Assembly: GCA_003170275.1 (NCBI GenBank)
Contig: PNAM01000110.1
Span: 79,513 to 143,512 of the forward strand
Reading direction: 5' to 3'
Source of the DNA: Myxococcales bacterium
GTDB lineage: Bacteria > Myxococcota_A > Polyangia > Palsa-1104
Length of the DNA: 64,000 bases
Part shown: one piece after another, positions 8,271 through 16,633 of the stretch
How positions within the stretch are numbered: the first letter of the stretch is position 1
Layout of the letters: the number at the start of each line of letters is the position of its first letter
Translations under genes and position numbers: made by a program
The notes under the pieces: generated by a model
The model's input: the letters and a program-made list of their open reading frames with translations, nothing else
The model's database searches: none
What the model was told of the DNA's origin: nothing

Positions 8271-8923
8271 TGGGACACCTGCAGGTCGGCGACGATGGTT
8301 TGCAGCGATCGCATGTATTCGGCGTATCCGTCGAGCAGCGCCAGGCGGCCGTCGAGATCGCCGGCAGCGACGGTGCGCCCGTGGCGGACCGCCTCGCCCG
8401 CGTTGGCCAGCGCGCGGTCGTAGCGCGCGGCGGTGGACGGCTTGAGCGCCTGGCGCTCGTGACGGTACTCGGCCTCCAGCACGGTGAGCGCGTCGCGGTA
8501 CTCGTTCTCGGCGCGGTCGAGCGTGACCTCGGGCGAGAGCCGGGCGCGCCTGGACGGGGCGACGCGCGCGGAAGGCGTCGCGATCGGGCCGGGAACGTCG
8601 TGCTGGCCGACGAACAGCAGCAGCGCCGCCGCGGCGGCGACCAAGCTGGAGACACCGACGGTGATCGGCCGTGAGGTCCACAGCCGCGCGCGGGCCGGCG
8701 CCGGTCGGGCGAGGCGCGCCTCGACCCCGCGCCACAGCTCGGGCGAGAGTGGCGGCTGCGCGCTGCGCCGTCGCGCCAGGAGCGCCTGCTCGGCGTTCAG
8801 CGCGACCAACTCGGCGGCGCAGGCCGCGCACTCGCGCAGGTGCGCCTCCGTGCCCGCGCGCTCCACGGGCGTGAGCGTGCCGTCGACGAAGGCCTCCAGC
8901 CGATCGGGATCACACGCACTCAT
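8267..8923 (-). CDS. membrane anti-sigma factor with zinc finger
   Basis: A 218-residue protein. The N terminus carries the zinc-binding anti-sigma motif HxxxCxxC (H28, C32, C35 in EAHLRECAAC). One transmembrane segment follows near residues 86-105 (ITVGVSSLVAAAAALLLF), then a periplasmic helical part rich in Glu, Arg and Ala. It should hold the upstream ECF sigma factor at the membrane and release it on an envelope signal. Start ATG 8923 overlaps the last base of the sigma-factor stop codon (TAATG), indicating coupled translation. Confidence 0.9.
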   Translation of the reverse strand: MSACDPDRLEAFVDGTLTPVERAGTEAHLRECAACAAELVALNAEQALLARRRSAQPPLSPELWRGVEARLARPAPARARLWTSRPITVGVSSLVAAAAALLLFVGQHDVPGPIATPSARVAPSRRARLSPEVTLDRAENEYRDALTVLEAEYRHERQALKPSTAARYDRALANAGEAVRHGRTVAAGDLDGRLALLDGYAEYMRSLQTIVADLQVSQ

Positions 8924-9561
8924 TACGTCCCTCCCAGGTAGTTCCCCAAGCGCGCGCGCATGGCCAGCCGCGCGCGATGGATTTCGTTCTTCACCTTCGA
9001 CAGCGGCCAGCCCATCACGTCTCCGATCTCGACGTAGTCGAGCCCATGATCGATGCGCATCAGCAGCGCGGACCGGCGCTCCTCGTCGAGCTCGTCGAGC
9101 GCTTGTTGCAGGAGCCCGTCGGCCTCGCGTCGCATGAGCTGGCCCTCGGGCGAGAGCGCGCCGTCCACCTCGGCGGCGAGCGCCGCGTCCGAGGCCACCG
9201 GGTGGCGGCGGCGCGCGCGCAGCTCTTCGTGAAACACGTGGCGTGCGATGCCGAACAGCCAGGGGAGCAGCTTCTCGTCGGCGCGCAGGGTGCCGAGCCG
9301 CGCGTGCGCCCGCACGAAGGTCTCTTGCGTTCCCTCGTCGGCGGCGCCGGCGTCGCGCAACAGATCGCCGAGGAAGCGGCGCACGGCCGGGGCGTGCCGG
9401 TCGAACAGCCGGCGAAACGCCTGCGCGTCTCCGCCGGCCGCGCGCCGCACCAGCGCGCCCTCGAGCGGCGCCGGCGCCGGATCCGACTCGGGCTCCTGGT
9501 TCTGGGCCAGCGGCGTCTGGAGCTGTCGAACGGCGATCATCCCACTCGCATGTGACCGCAT
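8923..9561 (-). CDS. ECF (sigma-70 family) RNA polymerase sigma factor
   Basis: A 212-residue sigma factor with region 2 (DAQAFRRLFDRHAPAVRRFLGDLLRDAGAADEGTQETFVRAH, then PWLFGIARHVFHEELR) and region 4 (LDELDEERRSALLMRIDHGLDYVEIGDVMGWPLSKVKNEIHRARLAMR). It lacks regions 1 and 3, as ECF members do. A 37-residue leader before region 2 makes the start uncertain: ATG 9540 is a good alternative. It heads the operon with its anti-sigma factor and the DUF4097 protein and probably drives its own promoter. Confidence 0.93.
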   Translation of the reverse strand: MRSHASGMIAVRQLQTPLAQNQEPESDPAPAPLEGALVRRAAGGDAQAFRRLFDRHAPAVRRFLGDLLRDAGAADEGTQETFVRAHARLGTLRADEKLLPWLFGIARHVFHEELRARRRHPVASDAALAAEVDGALSPEGQLMRREADGLLQQALDELDEERRSALLMRIDHGLDYVEIGDVMGWPLSKVKNEIHRARLAMRARLGNYLGGT

Positions 9562-9579
9562 CCGGCTCCTGGTTTCACG

Positions 9580-10020
9580 CTATTTACGCGACGAGGCGAC
9601 CGGCTCGAGGGTGCCGCGCTCGGCGGCCAGCTCGGCCAGGATGTTGCTGTAGCTGGCGTCGGCGCGCGCCGGATCCACGTGGTTGGAGCGCACCGCGCAG
9701 TCGAGCTGGCGCAGCCGGGTGGCGAGCTCGGCGACGCCGCTCGAGACGAACGCGCTGTCCGATGGCTGGCGCGCGTACAGCTCGTCGGCCGCCCCGCCCA
9801 CCTCGTTGCGCACGCCTGCCTTGAGCTTCTCGCGATCGGCCTTGGCCGCCTCGGAGATGCCGGCGATCGCCTCGAGCGTGATCTGGCGGTTGAAGTCGCG
9901 GCTGGCCGACGGCCAGCGTGGGTTGGAGATCCCGCACAGGGCGCCTCCGTGAATGGTTCCAGTGGTTTGCGTCTCGGCACAGCCAGCCACCAGCAGGATG
10001 CAGAACAGGACTCGTTTCAT
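9580..10020 (-). CDS. small lipoprotein of unknown function
   Basis: A 146-residue protein with a short lipoprotein signal: MKRVLFCILLVAGC, lipobox VAGC with Cys14. The rest is mostly helical and polar, with no family I recognise. The start at ATG 10020 is supported by GAGGAG at 10028-10033 on the plus-strand numbering (minus-strand ribosome site). It ends 18 bases before the ECF sigma gene and may be read through into it. A strong hairpin with a T-run lies in its upstream region. Confidence 0.75.
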   Translation of the reverse strand: MKRVLFCILLVAGCAETQTTGTIHGGALCGISNPRWPSASRDFNRQITLEAIAGISEAAKADREKLKAGVRNEVGGAADELYARQPSDSAFVSSGVAELATRLRQLDCAVRSNHVDPARADASYSNILAELAAERGTLEPVASSRK

Positions 10021-10074
10021 CGGTTTTCTCCTCGTCTCGAAAGGGGAGTGACGCCCGCGCGCCTCTGGTTTCAG

Positions 10075-10104
10075 AAAAAACGGCCCCGAATCGTCGATGG
10101 GGCC
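10075..10104 (-). terminator. intrinsic terminator or attenuator on the minus strand
   Basis: On the minus strand a GGCCCC arm (10104-10099) and a GGGGCC arm (10087-10082) pair, and the inner ATCG/CGAT bases can extend the stem. A G and six T residues follow (10081-10075). This is the form of a rho-independent terminator. It sits between two divergent genes, 55 bases upstream of the minus-strand lipoprotein start, so it would stop antisense transcription or attenuate that gene. Confidence 0.5.
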
Positions 10105-10130
10105 ACTCACGAGCCGAAGGGGGTGGGTGC

Positions 10131-12029
10131 ATGTCGTTCTCAAAGGCGTCCGTGCTCGCGCTGCTCTCGGTCCTGGGCGCCGCGTGCAACCAGCAGGCTC
10201 GGCACAACAATGGAAATGGAAATCCGGGTGGCTCGGGGCCGTGCACCGACGGTGCGCATCAGTGCTCGGGGCGCTTGTGGCAGGTGTGTCACGGGGGCAC
10301 GTTCACCACCGAGAAGGGCTGCACCAGCGATCAGGTGTGCAGCGACAACCTGGGCTGCACCGCGTGCGTGCCCGGCGGCAGCGGCTGTAACGGCGATCAG
10401 GTGGTGGTGTGCGATGCCGGCGGCTCTCCGACGCAGACCGTGACGCAGGATTGCAACCCGCTCACCTGCGCGGCCGATCCGGCCACCGGCCAGGCGGCGT
10501 GCGTGACGCCGTGCGATCCCAAGGCGCTCGCCCACAGCTACACCGGCTGCGTGTTCTACGCGGTCGACCTGCCGCAGTTCACCATTCCGACCCCGATCAG
10601 TGGAGTGATCGCCGCCGATCAGCAGTTCGCGATCGCGGTGGCCAATCCGTGGAAGGTGCCGCTCAACGTGGTCGTCGAGCGCAACGACGCGGCGCCGGGC
10701 GCAGCGCCGCTGATCGTCCAGGAGACCACCCGCCAGGTGGCCGCCGGCGGGCTCGAGACCATCGCGCTGCCGCCGCGCGAGGTGTCGGGCTACGTGGCGG
10801 GCAAGCGCAACCGCAGCTTGATCACCGCGGCGGCGTATCGCGTGACCACCGACCGTCCCGCGTCGGTCTACCAGTTCAACCCGATCAACAATCCGGACGC
10901 GTTCTCGAACGACGCCTCGCTGCTCATTCCCGAGAACGCGCTCGACGAGAGCTACGTCGTGCTCGGCTGGCCCGGCACCGGCGGCGACGTGGACTTTCAG
11001 GGCCTGCACATCGACAGCGACAAGCGCTCGTACGTGACCATCACCGCCACGCGCGACAACACCAAGGTGCGCGTCACGCCGACCACCGAGGTGATGCCCG
11101 GCGACAACGTGATGGCGATCCACAAGAACACGCCGTACACGCTCACGCTCAACGCGTTCGAGACGCTCAACCTCGAGGGCGCGGACTTCAACACCGCCGG
11201 CACCACCGATTTCACCGGCACGCAGATCGAGGCCGACGGGCCGCTCGCGGTGTGGAGCGGCGTGGAGTGCATCACCATCAATCCCGATCCGCCGATCGAT
11301 CCGATGAACACCTGCTGCTGCGATCACCTCGAGGAGCAGCTCTTCCCGCGCAGCTCGCTCGGCCGGGACTATGTGGTGGTGCGCTCCGAGGGGCGCAGCC
11401 ACTCGTCGGGCGATCCGGAATTTTTCCGCATCCTGTCGCAGAAGGACGGCACCACCGTGCACACCTCGCTGCCCGCGCCCGACGATCAGTTCACGCTGCA
11501 GTCGGGCGCGATGCACCAGATCATGACCGACTCCGACTTCGTGGTGCAGGCCTCGAATCCGGTGATGATCGGCCAGTTCCAGGTGAGCCAGGACGCCTCG
11601 TCGGCGGAGACCGGCGATCCGTCGTTCTCGCTGGTCCCGCCGATCGCGCAGCACCGCTCGGAGTACATCTTCCTGGTGCCGACGGGTTACTCGGAGAGCT
11701 GGGTCTTGATCTCGATCCCCACCGGCGGCGGGCTGACGCTCGACGGGCAGGGCCTGAGCGCCGGCTGCGAGCGGGCGATGGGCGGAATGGTGGGCACGCT
11801 GCCGTACGAGGTGGTGCGCTGCCCGGTGCCGCCCGGCCCGCATACCGTGGCTTCGCCGCAGAACTTCGGCCTGGTGGTCGAGGGCTGGGGCCCGGGGCCG
11901 GTCTCCTACGCCTACACCGGCGGCATGGAGTTCCAGTCGGTGAACCACGACTGCACCAACGACGGCGACTGCCCGGTCGGCGAGTTCTGCTCGGGCGGCA
12001 CCTGCGCGCCGATCATCATCATCCAGTAG
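10131..12029 (+). CDS. IgGFc-binding-type surface lipoprotein
   Basis: A 632-residue lipoprotein. The signal peptide ends at the lipobox LGAAC. A Cys-rich stretch follows (about 35-130), then a long beta-rich domain of the IgGFc-binding N-terminal type. Its signs are QFAIAVANPWKVPLNVVVER, ASVYQFNPINN, SNDASLLIPENALDESYVVLGWPG, and SYVTITATRDNTKVRVTPT. It ends in another Cys-rich motif (CTNDGDCPVGEFCSGGTCAP). Such proteins are common in myxobacteria and probably lie at the outer surface; the mucin-related name says little about the ligand. ATG 10131 has AAGGGGG at 10117-10123. The amidohydrolase lipoprotein gene follows 29 bases on, likely in one transcript. Confidence 0.88.
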   Translation: MSFSKASVLALLSVLGAACNQQARHNNGNGNPGGSGPCTDGAHQCSGRLWQVCHGGTFTTEKGCTSDQVCSDNLGCTACVPGGSGCNGDQVVVCDAGGSPTQTVTQDCNPLTCAADPATGQAACVTPCDPKALAHSYTGCVFYAVDLPQFTIPTPISGVIAADQQFAIAVANPWKVPLNVVVERNDAAPGAAPLIVQETTRQVAAGGLETIALPPREVSGYVAGKRNRSLITAAAYRVTTDRPASVYQFNPINNPDAFSNDASLLIPENALDESYVVLGWPGTGGDVDFQGLHIDSDKRSYVTITATRDNTKVRVTPTTEVMPGDNVMAIHKNTPYTLTLNAFETLNLEGADFNTAGTTDFTGTQIEADGPLAVWSGVECITINPDPPIDPMNTCCCDHLEEQLFPRSSLGRDYVVVRSEGRSHSSGDPEFFRILSQKDGTTVHTSLPAPDDQFTLQSGAMHQIMTDSDFVVQASNPVMIGQFQVSQDASSAETGDPSFSLVPPIAQHRSEYIFLVPTGYSESWVLISIPTGGGLTLDGQGLSAGCERAMGGMVGTLPYEVVRCPVPPGPHTVASPQNFGLVVEGWGPGPVSYAYTGGMEFQSVNHDCTNDGDCPVGEFCSGGTCAPIIIIQ

Positions 12030-12058
12030 GGACTCGAAAGAGGTATCCTGATGGCGTA

Positions 12059-13621
12059 ATGAAGCTGTCGTGGTTTGGGGTCGCGTTGGTCTGGGTGTGC
12101 GCGATCGCCGGATGCCGCTCCGAGGGCGGCGCGCCCATGCCCGACGGCGCGGCTGGCGACGGGGTCGACCTGTCGGCCGCGACGCTGGACGGTGGGCCGA
12201 CCATGATGCCTGGCGCCAAGGATCACATCCTTCTGTCAGGCACCATCGTCACGCCTGATCAGATCATCGTCGGGCAGGTGCTGGTGGAGGGCACGACCAT
12301 CACCTGCGTCGCCGCCGGCACGGGCTGCGCGGGCGAGGCCGGCGCGGCCGGCGCGACGCTGATCGACACGCACGGGATCATCTCGCCCGGCCTGATCGAC
12401 ACACACAACCACATCCTGTTCGACATCTTCGACGACGACGACTGGACGCCGCCGATGGTCTACCAGAACCACGATCAGTGGACCACCGACCCGCGCTACC
12501 AGGCCATGCTCGACGTCAAGCAGTGCCTGTCCAACGACTCGCAGGGCAAGCCGGCCTGGTGCGCGAACGTGCCCTACGGCACCGCGGCGGGCAGCCTGCG
12601 CTGCGAGATGGACAAGTTCGGCGAGCTCAAGGGGTTGATCGCCGGCACCACCAGCATCGTCGGGCTGCCCGGCACCTCCGCGGCGTGCTTCTCGTCGATC
12701 GCGCGCTCGATCGACGTCTCGCAGAGCGGGGTCGGCAAGGACGCGGTGCAGACCAGCGCGATCTTTCCGCCGTCGAAGGCCACCGCCGATGGCGTGTGCG
12801 CGAACTTTGCGAGCGGCACGACCGCCGCGTTCCTGGTTCATTGTGGCGAGGGGACCGACGCCAAAAGCCTGGCCGAGTTCGGCAAGCTCGGCACCGCCAG
12901 CACCACCGCCAACTGCCTGTACGCCCCGCAGACCGCGATCACCCACGGCACCGCGTTCGGCGCCGCCGAGTTCGCCACCATGGCGCAGATGGGCATGAAG
13001 CTCACCTGGTCGCCGGCCTCGAACGTCGCGCTCTACGGCGCGACCACCAACATCCCCGCTGCGCTGACCGCCGGTGTGACGGTAGCGCTGGCGCCCGACT
13101 GGTCGATGGGCGGCAGCCAGAACCTGCTCGACGAGCTGCGCTTCGCCAACGCGTGGGACGACGCGCACTTCGGCAACCTGCTGACGTCGAGAGATCTGGT
13201 GCTCATGACCACGCAGAACGCGGCCAAGGCGCTCGCGCTCGGCGATCGCATCGGGCGCATCGCCGTCGGCTACCTGGCCGACCTGGTGGTGTTCACCGGC
13301 GACGAGAGCCAACCTTACGACGCGATCCTCGCGGCGACGCCGAAGAACGTGGCGCTGGTGATGGTGGGCGGCACCGTGCTCTACGGCGATGCCATGCTCG
13401 CGTCCACCGGGCCGGCGCAGCCCGCCTGCGAGCTGCTCGATATCTGCGGCACGCCCAAGTTTCTCTGCGCGGCGACCAGCGATCCGGCCAACAAGCTGAG
13501 CCAGTCGTACGCCGACATCAAGGCCGCGCTGGAGCAGGCGCTCACCGACGCCGACGCGCAGACGCCGGCCGACGGCTGGAGCTTCGCGCCGCTCACGCCG
13601 CTGGTGAAGTGCCCGCCGTAA
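12059..13621 (+). CDS. amidohydrolase-family lipoprotein
   Basis: A 520-residue metal-dependent hydrolase of the amidohydrolase superfamily, exported as a lipoprotein (signal MKLSWFGVALVWVCAIAGC). The TIM-barrel metal ligands are visible: HxH in GLIDTHNHILFD, His in LVHCGEGTD, His in TAITHGTAFG, and the catalytic Asp in LAPDWSMGG. The N-terminal beta strand ILLSGTIVTPDQIIVGQVLVEG and the C-terminal GYLADLVVFTGDESQPYDAIL are typical of the hydantoinase/imidazolonepropionase branch. Substrate unknown. Its 3' end overlaps the converging kinase gene by 29 bases. An AAAGAGG ribosome site precedes the ATG. Confidence 0.9.
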   Translation: MKLSWFGVALVWVCAIAGCRSEGGAPMPDGAAGDGVDLSAATLDGGPTMMPGAKDHILLSGTIVTPDQIIVGQVLVEGTTITCVAAGTGCAGEAGAAGATLIDTHGIISPGLIDTHNHILFDIFDDDDWTPPMVYQNHDQWTTDPRYQAMLDVKQCLSNDSQGKPAWCANVPYGTAAGSLRCEMDKFGELKGLIAGTTSIVGLPGTSAACFSSIARSIDVSQSGVGKDAVQTSAIFPPSKATADGVCANFASGTTAAFLVHCGEGTDAKSLAEFGKLGTASTTANCLYAPQTAITHGTAFGAAEFATMAQMGMKLTWSPASNVALYGATTNIPAALTAGVTVALAPDWSMGGSQNLLDELRFANAWDDAHFGNLLTSRDLVLMTTQNAAKALALGDRIGRIAVGYLADLVVFTGDESQPYDAILAATPKNVALVMVGGTVLYGDAMLASTGPAQPACELLDICGTPKFLCAATSDPANKLSQSYADIKAALEQALTDADAQTPADGWSFAPLTPLVKCPP

Positions 13622-14792
13622 CGCGCGGCAGCCGCACCATGAAGCAGGTGCCCTCTTGCGGCGTCGAGCGCACGGTCACCGTCGCCTGGTGCGCGCGCGC
13701 GATCTCCTGAACGATGTACAGCCCGAGCCCCAGCCCGCTCGACCGCTGGTCGCCCTTGCGAAACGGATCGAACAGCGAGCCGATCACTTCAGGCGAGATC
13801 GCCTCGCCGCGGTTGCGCACCTCGAGGAGGACCTCGCTCGGCTCGCCGCTGGCGACGAGGGTGATCGGATCGGCGCCGTGTCGAATGGCGTTGCCCGACA
13901 GGTTCGAGACCAGCTGCCCCAGCCGGTCGGGATCCCAGCGGCCGCTCAGGTCGCCGGCGCTCTCGAAGCGCAGCGAGCGATCGGGGTTGGCGAGCTGCTG
14001 CTCCTCGAGGATCTGACGGCAGATCACGCCCAGGTCGGCGGCCACCGGCGCGACCGGAATTCCGCCGCCCAGCCGGCCGCGCGTGAAGTCGAGCACGTCG
14101 GCGATGATGCGCTCCATGCGGTGCGCGCTGCGCGTGATGCGCCCGGTGATCTCGACGTGCTTCTCGCTGAGCTCGCCCGAGCTGCCGAGCAGCCTGGCGG
14201 CCATGCTGATGGCGGTCAGCGGGTTCTGCAGATCGTGGCCGAGGATCCCCATGAACAGCTCGTTGACGCGGATGGACTCCTCGGCCGCCTGGCGCGCAGC
14301 GATCTCCTGGCCGATCGCACGCTCGCGACGGGCGAGCTCCTCCGACTGGCGGCTGAGCTTCAGCGCGCGCAGGTGCAGCGCCACGAACGCGCTCACCTTG
14401 GCGGTGACGATCTCCGGCTCGAACGGCTTGGTGATGTAGTCGAAGGCGCCGAGCGCGTAGCCGCGGCGCGCGTGCTCGAGGCCCTTGTGCAGCGCGGTCA
14501 GAAAGATGATCGGCACGTCGCGGGTGCGCTCGCGATGACGCAAGAGCGACGCGGTCTGGAACCCGTCCAGCCCGGGCATCTGCACGTCCATGAGGATCAG
14601 CGCGAAGTCCTCGGCGAGCACCCGCTTGAGCGCTTCCTCGCCGGAGATCGCGCGCACCAGGCGTTGACCGAGTGGCTCGAGCACTCCCTCGAGCGCGAGC
14701 AGGTTGGCGGGATGATCATCGACGAGCAGGATGCTCGCCTTGAAATCGTCGCTCGACACGTATTGGATTGTCCGCACCTGCGCCACCACCAC
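13593..14792 (-). CDS. receiver-histidine kinase hybrid (REC-HisKA-HATPase)
   Basis: A 399-residue cytosolic protein that starts with a receiver domain (DD 25-26, phosphoacceptor Asp 69 in LILMDVQMPG, Lys in YITKPFEP). A coiled linker leads to HisKA with phospho-His 186 in MGILGHDLQNPLTA, then a HATPase with SNLSGNAIRHGAD and GLGLGLYIVQEIARAHQ. With its receiver first, it is probably an intermediate in a phosphorelay, accepting phosphate from another kinase and controlling its own kinase activity. No membrane segment. It is divergent from the PilZ gene (start 14880). Confidence 0.93.
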   Translation of the reverse strand: MVVAQVRTIQYVSSDDFKASILLVDDHPANLLALEGVLEPLGQRLVRAISGEEALKRVLAEDFALILMDVQMPGLDGFQTASLLRHRERTRDVPIIFLTALHKGLEHARRGYALGAFDYITKPFEPEIVTAKVSAFVALHLRALKLSRQSEELARRERAIGQEIAARQAAEESIRVNELFMGILGHDLQNPLTAISMAARLLGSSGELSEKHVEITGRITRSAHRMERIIADVLDFTRGRLGGGIPVAPVAADLGVICRQILEEQQLANPDRSLRFESAGDLSGRWDPDRLGQLVSNLSGNAIRHGADPITLVASGEPSEVLLEVRNRGEAISPEVIGSLFDPFRKGDQRSSGLGLGLYIVQEIARAHQATVTVRSTPQEGTCFMVRLPRVTAGTSPAA

Positions 14793-14879
14793 AACGAGGC
14801 GGATTTGCGCGCGGTGCGCAGCCTGTGCACGGGCTTGAAGTCTTCCCGACGCGCGCTAGATAGCGTAAGAGAGTGGAGC

Positions 14880-15527
14880 GTGAGCGGGACCCTTCACGTC
14901 CGCAGACGGATCCGGGTGGACGCGAGCGTGCGGATCACGCCGCAGCGCGGAGACGAGCGGCAGGTGCTGCTGGTCGCGCTGTCTTCGGAGAGCGCGCTCT
15001 TGATCGTCGACGAGCCGTTGGCGGAGATCGGCGAGACGCTGGAGCTGTACCTGCCGACGCTGGCCGGCAAGGAGATCCCGCTCCTCGGCAGCGTCGATCG
15101 CATCGAGCGCATCTACGAGGGGATCGTCATGACCGTGCAGTTCATGGTCGGCGAGGCCTCGGTGCGGCGCGACGTCGATGCGCTCCTGACGCTGCTCCTC
15201 GGCGGCGACGGCGGCGGGCTGCGCGAGCACCCGCGCGTCTCCTACGGGATGCCGATCACGCTCGGCGAGCCGCCGTTCAAGGGCGAGCTCCTGGACCTCT
15301 CGATGGGCGGCTTGTCGCTGGTGACCGACGGACCGGTCGCCGTTGGTGAGCGGCTGAGGGTGCGCATCCCGCACCCGAGCGGTCATCGTCACCTCGTGCT
15401 GCTCGGCCTGACCGTGAGCCGGAAGCCGGATCCCAAAGGCGCGCGCGTCGGCGTCCGGTTCGATCCGCTCCCCGACGACGTGCGCGCCGAGCTGAGCGCA
15501 GCGCTCTCCGAGCTCCTGCGCCGCTGA
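14880..15527 (+). CDS. tandem PilZ-domain protein (c-di-GMP effector)
   Basis: A 215-residue protein started at GTG 14880, with AAGAGA just upstream. The second half is a clear PilZ domain: REHPR (RxxxR) followed by DLSMGGL (DxSxxG), so it should bind cyclic di-GMP. The first half (RRRIRVDASVRITP then ALSSESALL) looks like a second, degenerate PilZ fold lacking the full DxSxxG motif. Such pairs occur in myxobacterial motility and polysaccharide control. No ATG in frame fits; an upstream open frame exists but reads through the opposing kinase gene. Confidence 0.8.
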   Translation: MSGTLHVRRRIRVDASVRITPQRGDERQVLLVALSSESALLIVDEPLAEIGETLELYLPTLAGKEIPLLGSVDRIERIYEGIVMTVQFMVGEASVRRDVDALLTLLLGGDGGGLREHPRVSYGMPITLGEPPFKGELLDLSMGGLSLVTDGPVAVGERLRVRIPHPSGHRHLVLLGLTVSRKPDPKGARVGVRFDPLPDDVRAELSAALSELLRR

Positions 15528-15533
15528 GCTGCC

Positions 15534-16616
15534 CTACGTAGAAGCCTGGCGCAGCGCGCGGAGACGCTGCAGTGTGTCATCCAGCGACGGCAGGAGCGCC
15601 TCGATGTTCGGCTCGAGGCGGCGCCATTTTTCGGGATCGGGCGGCGTGACCGCGGAGCCCGAGAGCGCGAGCGGGGCGGACAAGAGCGCCTGCAGCCGCG
15701 CGCCGAGCGCGACGTCGAGGAACCGGCACAGGCGGGCCAGCGTGGCTTGCGGCTGCGCGACCACCTCCTGGTAGTCGACGACGCACAGGTCGCCCGGCGC
15801 GACGGCCTGCAGATCGTCCAGCGCCGCGTTGTTGGCGGCCTGCCACTGGAACGCCGCGATCTCGTGCAGCGGGCGGCTACAGAGGGCGCGCCACGACGGT
15901 GGCAGCAGGAGCGACCAGGGCGGACCGCTCCAGCCGGGTAGCGACGGCCGCGACACGAATCGACCGCTTCGCCAGGCCTCCACGATGCTGCCCACGTTCT
16001 GGGCCGGGGAGCGGTACAAGAAGACGATGCGTGCGTCGGGAAAGGCGGCCCGCAAGAAGGACACGCGGAGCGAGTTCTTGGGCGTCTTTTCGAGCAGGCG
16101 CAGGCGCGACGGGCGGGCTCCCCGGGGGCGATCGAGGTAGCGGCGATGCGTGCTGTCGTGCAGCTCGGTGAGAAAGCCGGCGTGCAGCGCGGCGGCGTTC
16201 TCAGCGGTGGCGTCGGCGGCGGTCAGCCGATCCGACTCGAAGCCGCGCAGATCGGTGGCCAGCGCCGGGACTCCTTCAATCACCAGATGGCTCTCGCCGT
16301 CCAGGCTCCACAGCTCGTCGGCAGCGGCGAGCAGCTCGAACAGGAGTGTCGAGCCTGAGCGTGGCGCCGCGATCACGAACACCGGGCGATCGAGCGTGCC
16401 GCCTGCCGGCAGCGGCTGGCGCTCGACGTCGACCGCGGGTGCGCCGAGCGTGCGCAGCGACTCCACCGAGAAACGCTCCGCCTCGGTCGCGCTGCGAAAT
16501 AGCAGGTGACAGCGGGTGAGCTCCTCGTTCCAGACCTGCGAGATCGTTTCGGTCAGCGCCGCGCGGATGGAGGCGCGCAACGCGGCAGCCGGCGGCTGCC
16601 CGAACGAAACGGTCAC
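15534..16616 (-). CDS. PAPS-dependent sulfotransferase
   Basis: A 360-residue sulfotransferase (Sulfotransfer_3-like). The 5'-phosphosulfate loop is VIAAPRSGSTLL (about residues 81-92) and the 3'-phosphate site is in ARIVFLYRSPAQNVGSIVEAW. It would move sulfate from PAPS to a hydroxyl or amine. It is the last gene of the NRPS operon, so sulfation of the peptide is the natural guess. The start is not ATG: I chose GTG 16616; TTG 16637, which overlaps the TauD stop codon, is equally possible. An ATG start farther upstream would overlap the TauD gene by more than 130 bases. Confidence 0.87.
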   Translation of the reverse strand: MTVSFGQPPAAALRASIRAALTETISQVWNEELTRCHLLFRSATEAERFSVESLRTLGAPAVDVERQPLPAGGTLDRPVFVIAAPRSGSTLLFELLAAADELWSLDGESHLVIEGVPALATDLRGFESDRLTAADATAENAAALHAGFLTELHDSTHRRYLDRPRGARPSRLRLLEKTPKNSLRVSFLRAAFPDARIVFLYRSPAQNVGSIVEAWRSGRFVSRPSLPGWSGPPWSLLLPPSWRALCSRPLHEIAAFQWQAANNAALDDLQAVAPGDLCVVDYQEVVAQPQATLARLCRFLDVALGARLQALLSAPLALSGSAVTPPDPEKWRRLEPNIEALLPSLDDTLQRLRALRQAST

Positions 16617-16633
16617 ACAGCCGAGCTCGGTTC

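Noticed and set aside
13593..13621. 29-base overlap of the amidohydrolase and hybrid kinase 3' ends as a special feature
   Set aside because: Convergent overlaps of this size are common in dense, GC-rich genomes.
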